The notes below the pieces were generated by a model. It had not been told where the DNA came from and searched no databases. It was given only the letters and a program-made list of their open reading frames with translations. Source: Hyphomicrobiales bacterium (GTDB taxonomy: Bacteria; Pseudomonadota; Alphaproteobacteria; Rhizobiales; Methyloligellaceae). From it: a stretch of DNA of 44,997 bases. The stretch spans positions 1-44,997 of the forward strand of contig QIGN01000026.1 in the NCBI GenBank assembly GCA_003228955.1. Direction: 5' to 3'. The position numbers and the translations under genes were made by a program. Shown here piece after piece: positions 17,727-25,540 of this stretch; positions within the stretch are counted from its first letter, which is position 1; every line of letters starts with the position of its first letter.

Positions 17727-18878
17727 CTAGTGAGGCGGAGATTTCAGAAAACTCTTCGCCGCCTCGAGTTGGTCAGGCGTATGTTTTTCGATGAGCGCCA
17801 GCACCTCCCCGATCAACGCCTGATCGTTCGACATTTTGCCGATCTGAAGCGCGATCGGATGAATGGTGCGCTCCTCGGGAATAACATCCAACAGCCAGCG
17901 CACATGTTCCTTTGCTTCCTCCAGCCGTCTTGAAAAGCGCAGCGCGATCACCAGTCCGAGTCGCGAATTGATGGCGTTGGGATCCTTTTCGAGCGAGCGC
18001 TCGAAAAACTTTACGGACATCCCGAGGCGCCGCTGCCGGCCCATCAGCTGCGCCGCAAGATCGAACAGCTGGCGGTTTTCGCTTGCGGTGCATGAGGTCT
18101 CCATATTGGCGGCGATTTTCTCCGGCAATTTGTCGCCGAGCCGTTGCGCCTTTTCCAGCATCAGCGTGCATTCGCGCACATTCTTACCCAGGACCGCGCT
18201 CCTTGCCGCATGACCGGGCCCGCTTTGCGCCTGCAAATCGGCGATCTGGCTTGCCGGCACCGCCTCGAAACGGCCCGCCCCGCCCGAGGCGGAAACGCCA
18301 ATGAGTTCACCGGCCGCGTTCACCAGTGCACCGCCGGAGTTGCCCGGCTGGTTGTAGGCGGTGTGATGCAGCCGGGCATAGGGTTTTCCGGGCGCGGGCA
18401 ACAGCAGCACCTTACCCTTGGGATAGACCTTGATGGCCCGCGCAGAGATATCCTGGCCAATCGACCACAAATCGCCCTTCTTCGCGGCGGCGGCTTTCAG
18501 GACAGGGCCATCGGGCAGCTTTGCGCGCAGCAGAATGAGATCGCCGGGGAATGACGACGCGATGACCGCGCCCTCGAGTTTGCCGCCACCGGGAAGGGAA
18601 ATCCGGACCGTGGTCCGGTCCGCCACGATGTGCCGGCTGGTCACCAGCAGGTCCGGGCCAATCCGCACCGCGCTGCCAACCGGATCGAACGCGGAAATGG
18701 CGAACACGGCGTCGCGCGCGGAACAGACCGGCGCGGGCGCCTTGCAGGACTCCTGCGCGGCAAGGGAAGGCGCGAAAATAAGCAACGCCCACAGAGCACC
18801 CGGACCCGACGCCGCGGTCAGCGTTCTGCGCGGTGGCACATCCGTGCGGGGCGCGCTAAACTCACCGCACCGCGCCAT
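17727..18878 (-). CDS. Trypsin-like (S1C) protease with TPR-like C-terminal part
   Basis: A protein of about 383 residues. A hydrophobic segment ending in SLAAQ (residues about 25-42) looks like a signal peptide. The trypsin-fold domain follows with His83 in TSRHIV, Asp113 in PGDLILLR and Ser181 in QPGNSGGALV. No PDZ domain is visible; the C-terminal 130 residues are helical and TPR-like (FFERSLEKDPNAINSRLGL). The ATG at 18878 was chosen, but a GTG at 18839 would give a shorter, cleaner signal peptide. Its start is 19 bp from the divergent DUF3144 gene. Targets are unknown. Confidence 0.8.
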   Translation of the reverse strand: MARCGEFSAPRTDVPPRRTLTAASGPGALWALLIFAPSLAAQESCKAPAPVCSARDAVFAISAFDPVGSAVRIGPDLLVTSRHIVADRTTVRISLPGGGKLEGAVIASSFPGDLILLRAKLPDGPVLKAAAAKKGDLWSIGQDISARAIKVYPKGKVLLLPAPGKPYARLHHTAYNQPGNSGGALVNAAGELIGVSASGGAGRFEAVPASQIADLQAQSGPGHAARSAVLGKNVRECTLMLEKAQRLGDKLPEKIAANMETSCTASENRQLFDLAAQLMGRQRRLGMSVKFFERSLEKDPNAINSRLGLVIALRFSRRLEEAKEHVRWLLDVIPEERTIHPIALQIGKMSNDQALIGEVLALIEKHTPDQLEAAKSFLKSPPH

Positions 18879-18897
18879 TGTCCTGGGAGAGCCCGTC

Positions 18898-19218
18898 TTG
18901 GAAGAACCAAAAGCAGATACAAGAAGCCGCAACGAACGCCGCGCCGCGCGCAAGGAGGGAGAGCTTGATTCAACAGCTTTTTTGAAACTCGCGGATAAAT
19001 TCATCGATCTCGCCAATCGGGAAAACGCCCAGGTCAAGGCAACACAGCTGCATATGGCATTCCTGTATGCCGCCGCACGATACAGCGCCTATGTGGCCAA
19101 GTCAGTCAGCAATGTCGGGGAACATGAAAAATTCGTGCAGCATATGGTCGGGCAGTATCAGGAGATGCTGCGCCAGCATCTGGCCGACGAAAGTCTGGAG
19201 ACGCCAAAGAAATCCTAA
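18898..19218 (+). CDS. DUF3144 family protein (TTG start)
   Basis: A 106-residue protein whose core (ADKFIDLANRENAQV, then LHMAFLYAAARYSAYVAKS, then FVQHMVGQYQEMLRQHLADES) fits DUF3144, a small uncharacterised proteobacterial family. The best start is a TTG at 18898 with GGAGAG seven bases upstream; longer versions would run into the divergent protease coding region. The basic N-terminal 20 residues are not typical of the family. It faces the EptA-like gene in convergent orientation. No function can be assigned. Confidence 0.72.
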   Translation: MEEPKADTRSRNERRAARKEGELDSTAFLKLADKFIDLANRENAQVKATQLHMAFLYAAARYSAYVAKSVSNVGEHEKFVQHMVGQYQEMLRQHLADESLETPKKS

Positions 19219-19267
19219 AAGCGCAAGTCATCGGTTGATCCCGGCAAAAGCTGACGGCGAATAGGCC

Positions 19268-20902
19268 CTACCAGGTCTCCGTAGCCGAGTCGCCGAGAAT
19301 ATCCATTTTCGGATCGTAGGCCGCCGAGCGTATTTCGAACAATCCCAGAAGGGTTGAAAATACATTGTCCTGGGACAGGCGTTTTTTGCGCGTCTCGTCG
19401 ATCTTGGCCAGATTCTCCTTATCGAAGTTCTTCCCGAACCACATGACGGCGGGCACGTGTTTTTGGGCATCGGGCGCCAGGAAATACGGCAGGGCGTGGA
19501 GATACAACCCGTTTTCACCCAGAGATTCGCCATGGTCGCCGACATAGAGCATCGCGGTCTCGAATGCATTGTCGTTCTGCTTCAGGAGTTTGATGATTTT
19601 TGACAGAAAATAGTCCGTGTAGAGGACAGTGTTATCGTAAGCGTTCACGATCTCCTGTTTGCTGCATGCCCCCATGTCACTGGTCTTGCAGACGGGCTTG
19701 AATTTTTCGAACGCCGCCGGGTAGCGTTTGTAATAAGCGGGCCCGTGATTTCCCATCTGATGGAGAACGACCAGGATATCCCCGGCCGGGCGCTCATCGA
19801 TGTATTTCTGCAAACCAACCAGCATGCCCTCGTCCCGGCACTCGGGATTGCAGACCGTATTTGTCTCCGGCGACTGAAAGCTTTCATAGGTGACCCGATC
19901 GGCAACGCCTTTCGAACTCGAATTATTGTCCCGCCACAGGACACTGACGCCGGCGCGACTCAGAATATCGAGCGCATTGTCGGCAGCTTTCGCCTTGCGC
20001 CGGTCAAATTCCTTGCGGGTATAATGCGAGAAAATACATGGTACGGACTGCGCGGTGGTGGTTGCGCAGGACCAGAAATCGGGGAAGTTGACGACTTTCT
20101 CCCGGCTCAGCAGGGGATTGGTTTCGCGCTCATATCCGTTGAGCGAAAAATGATCCGCGCGGACACTTTCGCCAACGATCATGATGACGAGCTCCCTGTC
20201 AGTGTCGCGTTCCGGAATCTTGGCGTCCGCGCCCACGATCAAGGCCGGGTAGGAGGTGGATTTGATCGCGATCCGGGCGAGTTTGCCGACGGAATAAATC
20301 GCGTGCGTGGGATTAACCTGAGCCCAAAGCCCCCTCTGCATCCGGAACGAAGACGCGTATTGGGCGCTGAAAGCGAGGGAGACCGTGACCATCACGAATA
20401 TCGATGCGCCCGCCAGCTTCAGCCGTGAAATCCCCTCGGCCCGGCGCGCCGGACGGCGCAGTTCCACGTGATAAATGAACAGGGACGGCAGGACCCCGAG
20501 AATGGCCACATATCTGACCAGCGGAAAACTGATGAGATCGCGCACTTCGGCGGCGTTGGTCTCAAGGACATTCTCAATCATCCTGAAATCTATAATCGCG
20601 CCATACTGATTCATGAAATAGGCGATCAGTGAACTCAGGAGAAGGAAGGCAATGAGGAAGGGTTTTACGAAAACACCATGGCAGACAACCGAGAGCATGA
20701 TGATGAATACGGCCGTTATGCGCGCGAACGCGGAGAGAAGGAACAGGATATTCTGCGCGTCGAGATCGTAGATTTTTGCGGCGCTGGTGAAGAAAGCCGA
20801 GTTGGAAAACAACGCGACGAAGAGGGACACGATGACAATCAGCTCGGTGCTCGAGAACGCCCTGACTGCCGGAAAGCTGAATCTTTTCATGTCCTGACTC
20901 AT
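19268..20902 (-). CDS. Lipid A phosphoethanolamine transferase (EptA-like)
   Basis: A 544-residue inner-membrane enzyme with about five N-terminal membrane helices (to residue 200) and a periplasmic sulfatase-fold domain. Zinc and catalytic motifs of the EptA/MCR family are present: VGESVRADHFSLNGYERETN, the Thr nucleophile in SCATTTAQSVPC, NHGPAYYKRYP and YVGDHGESLGENGLYLHALPY. Such enzymes add phosphoethanolamine to lipid A or core sugars, which lowers surface charge and can give resistance to cationic peptides. The frame is open 18 codons upstream; the ATG at 20902 is preferred for length. The acceptor in this organism is not known. Confidence 0.92.
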   Translation of the reverse strand: MSQDMKRFSFPAVRAFSSTELIVIVSLFVALFSNSAFFTSAAKIYDLDAQNILFLLSAFARITAVFIIMLSVVCHGVFVKPFLIAFLLLSSLIAYFMNQYGAIIDFRMIENVLETNAAEVRDLISFPLVRYVAILGVLPSLFIYHVELRRPARRAEGISRLKLAGASIFVMVTVSLAFSAQYASSFRMQRGLWAQVNPTHAIYSVGKLARIAIKSTSYPALIVGADAKIPERDTDRELVIMIVGESVRADHFSLNGYERETNPLLSREKVVNFPDFWSCATTTAQSVPCIFSHYTRKEFDRRKAKAADNALDILSRAGVSVLWRDNNSSSKGVADRVTYESFQSPETNTVCNPECRDEGMLVGLQKYIDERPAGDILVVLHQMGNHGPAYYKRYPAAFEKFKPVCKTSDMGACSKQEIVNAYDNTVLYTDYFLSKIIKLLKQNDNAFETAMLYVGDHGESLGENGLYLHALPYFLAPDAQKHVPAVMWFGKNFDKENLAKIDETRKKRLSQDNVFSTLLGLFEIRSAAYDPKMDILGDSATETW

Positions 20903-21058
20903 ATGCGCAAAGCCCTGTTCAGGCCGCGTGATACCCGCTGTCCGCACCTTGAGCAATACTGCGAAGGGCGGAGCGGCAGGGCATACGCCGTTACGCCGGA
21001 ATAAAGGCCAATTGTTGGTAGCCCAGGATGTAATTTCCCCCCCGGGGGGAGGTCAAAA

Positions 21059-22729
21059 TTAAAGTTCCACCGAAAGAGCTTCCGGCGTATCGACCGCATA
21101 GACCGTGATCGCGCCATCGCGCCCCTTCACCTGAATCTTGTGTTTGGGGAATTTCGAAAAATCAATTCCGCTGTACCGCGCCGTATCGGCGGATACGACG
21201 AGTGGCACGCCAAATTCCTTGGTCTGGGATTCGAGGCGCGCCGCCACATTGGCGTTGTCGCCAAGCGCGGAAATGATGGGTGACGCGGGCGGACCCATCG
21301 AGCCGACAATGGCCTCGCCGGTATGGATGCCAATGCCTATCTTGAGCTCTTCACTCAACTCGTCCCCGAGCTTCTCGTTGAGTTGAGACAGACGCCGCAG
21401 CATGGCTTTCGCTCCGGCGATTGCCTCCGCGGCGCCCTTTTCCGCGCCCGAGTCCAGTCCATAGATGGCCATCAGGCCATCGCCGTTGAACTGGGCATAA
21501 TGGCCATCGGTTTCGGTTAGCGCCTGCGCCAGTTCGGCGAAGAACTGGTTGAGCACGAACACCACGTCGAAAGGAAGGCGGCCCTCGCACAGCTTTGTCG
21601 AGCCGCGCAAGTCAACGAAAAGTATCGCAACCACCTGTTCCTTGCCCTGCTGGTAGCCCGGTTTGGCCAGGGCCTCGCTGGGTCCGGCGTGGTCCGGAAC
21701 CAGCGCAACGACCTGGATATTGGACGTTGGCCGTATCTGGCACGCCAGACGCACGGACGGTGAATCCGACACCCGGGCAAGGACAGTCTTCTCCGCCTCG
21801 TCAGGCGGGAGGAGATTTTCAGCACCCTCTCCAATGCGCACCCGGCAGGTGGAGCAGCGCCCCCGCCCGCCGCAAATGGAGGCATGGGAAATACCCGCGG
21901 TGCGGATCGATTCAAGGAGCGTCGCACCGGGAAGCAAATCGGCCGAATGGCTGCCGGGAGAATAAATGAGGCGGGGCTTGTCGTGTCTGGCGGGATAAAA
22001 GTAAACAGCGGCGCGGGCGGCCACGAGCAGCAAAATGAAAGCGATGACATAGAATTCCGTGCCATAGACAAAATCCACCATCCACGGCTGCACACGGGAG
22101 GTGTAAACCGCCTGCAAGCCACCCGGCTCCTGCGCCAGCACCCTCACGCGCATGGCCGCCGCCAGGTAACCGGACAACGCCAGCGCCGGCAGGATCAGTG
22201 CCACTGCAAACGCCATCGGCTGAAACCGCGCATACCAGGGCTGGAGGCGAAGCCAGCTATGCAGGCCAACGCAGCCATGCGTCCAGACCACCAGTAGAGT
22301 CAGACCCATGACCACGCCCCGCACGGGCGAGTAGACGGCAAAGGCGGAGAGGGTCGCGACATATGTGCTGTTATAGTCACTGATCGCGGATAGAACGCCA
22401 TTGGCGGCGACATGCGCGGCAAGAAGGGGGGGTATGGCGAGGCCGAAACCGAGCTGTACGGCTTCCCACTTTTTCAGCTTGAAACTGCGCCGGGTCCAGA
22501 AAGCCCACAGTCCGACACCGGCATGGACGAGCAATGCACCCACGAGCAATACTATTCCGGGCCACGTTCGCCAGGGGTCGAGGAACACCGCCGTCGCCGA
22601 CTGCATCACCGGAATCGAGATGAGCCCCATTGTGTGATTGAGCAGATGACCAGTGACGTAAACGAACAGGATGACGCCACTGGTAAGCCGCAGTCTGTTT
22701 CGCATCATCTGTCCTTCGGGCGACACCAT
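21059..22729 (-). CDS. Membrane [2Fe-2S] ferredoxin-class III nucleotide cyclase fusion
   Basis: A 556-residue protein with three parts. Residues 10-245 form a multi-helix membrane domain resembling the cytochrome b anchor of succinate dehydrogenases, with histidines in helices (His28, His32, His69, His106). Residues 250-345 are a ferredoxin with Cys286, Cys292, Cys295 and Cys330, the C-x5-C-x2-C-xn-C pattern. Residues 365-545 are a class III adenylate/guanylate cyclase with metal Asp373 (FVDLRGS) and Asp417 (NGDG) and GDNANVAARLE. The usual base-recognition Lys before the second Asp is Gln413. It probably makes a cyclic nucleotide under redox control. An ATG at 22705 with AGGA upstream may be the true start. 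Confidence 0.88.
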   Translation of the reverse strand: MVSPEGQMMRNRLRLTSGVILFVYVTGHLLNHTMGLISIPVMQSATAVFLDPWRTWPGIVLLVGALLVHAGVGLWAFWTRRSFKLKKWEAVQLGFGLAIPPLLAAHVAANGVLSAISDYNSTYVATLSAFAVYSPVRGVVMGLTLLVVWTHGCVGLHSWLRLQPWYARFQPMAFAVALILPALALSGYLAAAMRVRVLAQEPGGLQAVYTSRVQPWMVDFVYGTEFYVIAFILLLVAARAAVYFYPARHDKPRLIYSPGSHSADLLPGATLLESIRTAGISHASICGGRGRCSTCRVRIGEGAENLLPPDEAEKTVLARVSDSPSVRLACQIRPTSNIQVVALVPDHAGPSEALAKPGYQQGKEQVVAILFVDLRGSTKLCEGRLPFDVVFVLNQFFAELAQALTETDGHYAQFNGDGLMAIYGLDSGAEKGAAEAIAGAKAMLRRLSQLNEKLGDELSEELKIGIGIHTGEAIVGSMGPPASPIISALGDNANVAARLESQTKEFGVPLVVSADTARYSGIDFSKFPKHKIQVKGRDGAITVYAVDTPEALSVEL

Positions 22730-22874
22730 TTCCGGCGCCGGTTTTGCCAGGCCTCCCGCTGTATTCGTTTGTCACAATGGCCGAGGATCAGGGCATCAGC
22801 AACAGCGCAGGTCAAATGGCAGAGCATTCACGAGAGATGCGTCACGGCGCAAGACTTCGCCCGGTTTCATATCT

Positions 22875-24092
22875 TCAGATTCGCCGCTCCAGCCGGTCGG
22901 CGATTTCCTCATGGCCGGCCATTCGCGCCGCGGCCCCCGCCGTCCACCCGTCATCGGCCACCAGCGCCGCGTTCGCGCCGCGTTCGATGAGCAATTCGAC
23001 GATTTTCCGGTGCCCGTTATTCGCCGCCCACATCAAGGCCGTCGACCCGTCTTTGGCGTAGCGCGCATTGACCTTTGCGCCCTTGTCCAGCAGCAGCGAG
23101 ACAATCGTCTCAAATCCGCCGCGCGCCGCCAGCATGAGCGGCGGCCTCCCGTCGGCCGCGCTCCGGTTCGGATTTGCGCGGGATGCGAGCAGAAACTCGG
23201 CCGCCTCATGCGCGCCGACGCGTATGGCCTGCGTCAGTGCGGTATATTTTCCCGAGCCGCCGTCCGCGACCGCGCCCGCTTCAAGCAGGTATTTCACCAT
23301 TGCACCATGACCGTTGCCCGCCGCGATGGTCAGCGCCCGGCGCCCGTCCGTGGTTTCGGCCTCCACTTTCACCCCCTCCGACAGGATCAGGGAGGCCTTG
23401 GCGACTTTTCCCGAGTCGACCCCCGCCATCAGCGGCGTATAACCGTCGTTTCCCCTGTGGTCCGGGTCGGCGCCGGCCACGAGAAGTTCCGCGGCAATCC
23501 CGGTCGAGGAAAATTTTCGGCTTGCCAGGGCATAATGGAGCGCGGTGCGGCCGCGTTTCTTGTCGCTCGCCCGGGGATCGGCTCCGGCGCCAAGCATGGC
23601 GGTGACGCTGAGTGTCCGGTCGCCCCTGGCCGCCACCATGAGCGGCGTCAGGCCGTTGACATTCTCCCAGACGTCGAACCGGGCGCCCGCTTTGACAAGG
23701 CGCTCCACCATCCTGTCTTCATCGCGCCGGGCCGCTTCCATGAGCGCGGTGCGCCCCGCCTCATTGGCCTTGTTGACGTCGCCGCCGCGGGTCAGCAGCA
23801 GATCGACGACGCCCGCATTGCCGCGCGCCGCCGCCACGATCAGCGCCGTGGTTCCGTCGCGTGCGGTAGCGTTGGGATCGAGACCCCTTTTGAGGAAATA
23901 GAGAACCACATCGACGCGGTTGGCCTCCGCGCCGGCCATCATCATTTCCACCTCGTTCAGGACGCGGGCCTGGGATTTCTTCTGATTGACCTGGGTGTAG
24001 GCGAGAGAACTCCAGGCCACGAAAATCAGGCCGAGCAAGATGAATAAAGCGGAGGCTCTAGGCCGTCCCATCTTTGCCGGAAGCTTTCTCAT
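22875..24092 (-). CDS. Ankyrin-repeat protein with N-terminal membrane anchor
   Basis: About 405 residues. A single hydrophobic segment near residues 13-32 (SALFILLGLIFVAWSSLAY) is a signal anchor or signal peptide. The rest is roughly ten ankyrin repeats, each with recognisable TALxxAAxxG and VDLLLxxGAxxN elements. Ankyrin arrays bind other proteins; no enzyme domain is present. The ATG at 24092 has GAGG nine bases upstream and overlaps the DUF3306 stop by 35 bp; an ATG at 24071 is the alternative. It is third in the DUF3305-DUF3306-ankyrin run, tying it by position to the FDH accessory genes. Confidence 0.85.
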   Translation of the reverse strand: MRKLPAKMGRPRASALFILLGLIFVAWSSLAYTQVNQKKSQARVLNEVEMMMAGAEANRVDVVLYFLKRGLDPNATARDGTTALIVAAARGNAGVVDLLLTRGGDVNKANEAGRTALMEAARRDEDRMVERLVKAGARFDVWENVNGLTPLMVAARGDRTLSVTAMLGAGADPRASDKKRGRTALHYALASRKFSSTGIAAELLVAGADPDHRGNDGYTPLMAGVDSGKVAKASLILSEGVKVEAETTDGRRALTIAAGNGHGAMVKYLLEAGAVADGGSGKYTALTQAIRVGAHEAAEFLLASRANPNRSAADGRPPLMLAARGGFETIVSLLLDKGAKVNARYAKDGSTALMWAANNGHRKIVELLIERGANAALVADDGWTAGAAARMAGHEEIADRLERRI

Positions 24093-24813
24093 CTCCGTCA
24101 GCCTCTTCGCCCTCGGGCGCGGCCGATGCGATTGCGTCGTCGTCGCCGGACCCCTCGTCGTCCATGTCCTCAACGCCCGAATCGTCCGGATCGTCTTCAA
24201 CCGGTTCAGGACCGGCCTTGCGCGCTTCCTCGCTGTAGCTGGCGATGCGCTCTTCCTCGGTCAGATAACCGGTGCCGGGCTTGTAGTTGGAAGAAAGTAC
24301 CTTCACCGCGAGGGCCGCGTCGGTAAAATCCTCGTCATAATCGTTGAGGCCGTCGATATTGGCGAGGATGGGATTGGACGACCACAACATTCGCAGCGCG
24401 CGACGGCGAATGGCTTCGGGAACGCCGTCCTTCATGAAACGGGAATAGTCGGAGGCGTAATTGAGCTTGTCGAAGTCGACATCGTCGAACTCGCCGGGCT
24501 GGTAGTTTTCCGGCGTGTCCTCTTCACCAGCGTCCTGCGCTGCTTCTCCGGCTCCTTCGCCATCCTGTATTTCGGCAGGGGCCTGCCCCTCGCGCAGGGA
24601 AGCCTCACGGACGAGGGGAATTTCAGCTTCGCCGCCCGCTACGGCTTCCCCAGGCTGTTCGATTTCCGCCACGACGGCCTTGGGCTCCGGCGCATCGGTG
24701 CGCATCCGCCCCGGCTTGAGCGCGGGCGCTTCCTTTTTACGCAACCCTCCATCGCGCAGTTCCGCCTTGCGGCGGGACCAGCGGGTTAGAAAATCATCGT
24801 CTTGCTCGTTCAT
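24058..24813 (-). CDS. DUF3306 family protein
   Basis: A 251-residue, very acidic protein. The N-terminus FLTRWSRRKAE and the later core RRRALRMLWSSNPILANIDG and LNDYDEDFTD are the DUF3306 signature. The middle (residues about 45-105) and the C-terminal 55 residues are low-complexity and rich in Glu, Asp, Ala and Pro, likely disordered. DUF3306 genes usually lie with DUF3305 and formate dehydrogenase genes, as here. The biochemical role is unknown. It starts 6 bp after the DUF3305 stop. Confidence 0.88.
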   Translation of the reverse strand: MNEQDDDFLTRWSRRKAELRDGGLRKKEAPALKPGRMRTDAPEPKAVVAEIEQPGEAVAGGEAEIPLVREASLREGQAPAEIQDGEGAGEAAQDAGEEDTPENYQPGEFDDVDFDKLNYASDYSRFMKDGVPEAIRRRALRMLWSSNPILANIDGLNDYDEDFTDAALAVKVLSSNYKPGTGYLTEEERIASYSEEARKAGPEPVEDDPDDSGVEDMDDEGSGDDDAIASAAPEGEEADGDEKASGKDGTA

Positions 24814-24819
24814 ATCCGC

Positions 24820-25362
24820 TCACTCATGCCCGTTCACCGGCCCCATGCGCTTGCGCATCTCGAAGATGGGTTCCTGACCGAATTTGTACTCTTCCGGCCT
24901 GACCTTTGTGTTCTTCCGCTTCTTGAATTTCTCTTCCACATGGTGCTTTTCGACAAAGTCACTCACAAAGGCTACCAGCTCGGGCGGCATTACCACCGGC
25001 TCGACGATCAATTCCCCCGAGTCCAGATAGTCGGCGGCCTCATAGGGCGACGCGGTCACCAGATGCACGCTTACCGGGTTCTCGCTCTCGTCATCATCGT
25101 CGCTCAGCACGACATAGACAACCGGTTCGCGCCCTTCCAGATTATATTTGTAACTGTGAGTTTCCTTGCCAAACAACTCCATCGGCACGGTGTCCGCGTG
25201 GTAGTGCTCCCAGCCCTCGCCGCGCCCGATCTCTATCCAGGCGTCGATTTCGCCCGCGCCGGGCAGCACGGCGATGGGGCGCCAGACATGGTCCTCCCAT
25301 TTGCTGTCGACATCCTCGCGCGCGATGACAACGCCAATCGGGACTGAAACGGTTACAGTCAT
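24820..25362 (-). CDS. DUF3305 family protein
   Basis: A 180-residue protein with the DUF3305 pattern: VPIGVVIARE, KWEDHVWRPIAVLPG, and a WEHYHADTVPMELFGKET segment, then a basic C-terminus. An upstream TTG in frame exists, but the ATG at 25362 gives the usual family start. It is the first gene of the DUF3305-DUF3306-ankyrin run and is divergent from the four-cluster ferredoxin gene, so both units may share one control region. Family members occur next to formate dehydrogenase operons, but no activity is established. Confidence 0.88.
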   Translation of the reverse strand: MTVTVSVPIGVVIAREDVDSKWEDHVWRPIAVLPGAGEIDAWIEIGRGEGWEHYHADTVPMELFGKETHSYKYNLEGREPVVYVVLSDDDDESENPVSVHLVTASPYEAADYLDSGELIVEPVVMPPELVAFVSDFVEKHHVEEKFKKRKNTKVRPEEYKFGQEPIFEMRKRMGPVNGHE

Positions 25363-25540
25363 TCGAGCATCGTTCCTGGTTAACACCGCCACCCTTGCCA
25401 AAGCAGTTAAAGCTCCCCGCCTGTAGCGGATGGATGCAAATTATAATACGCTTTGCACGTGTGCGCACCAGATTTGGAACAAACACTCCGATAATATTTT
25501 TATTGATTGTTTATCAATGGGTTAAAAGAGAAGGAACGTC
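25363..25540. promoter_or_regulatory. Divergent control region with ATTGAT-N5-ATCAAT palindrome
   Basis: This 178-bp region separates DUF3305 from the divergent ferredoxin gene and is much richer in A and T than its neighbours. A perfect 6-bp-arm palindrome with a 5-nt spacer lies at 25502-25518, 22 bp before the ferredoxin ATG. It resembles an FNR/FixK box (TTGAT-N4-ATCAA) but has one extra spacer base. A TATAAT hexamer is at 25442-25447 without an obvious matched -35. AAGGAA at 25531 is the ribosome site. Confidence 0.5.

Noticed and set aside
21031-21060. Terminator at the C7-G6 tract after the cyclase gene
   Set aside because: The G and C runs meet with almost no loop and no T-run follows on the minus strand, so it was not called.
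22671-24047. 458-codon open frame on the plus strand
   Set aside because: Antisense shadow of the ankyrin-repeat gene; repeats on the minus strand are clear.
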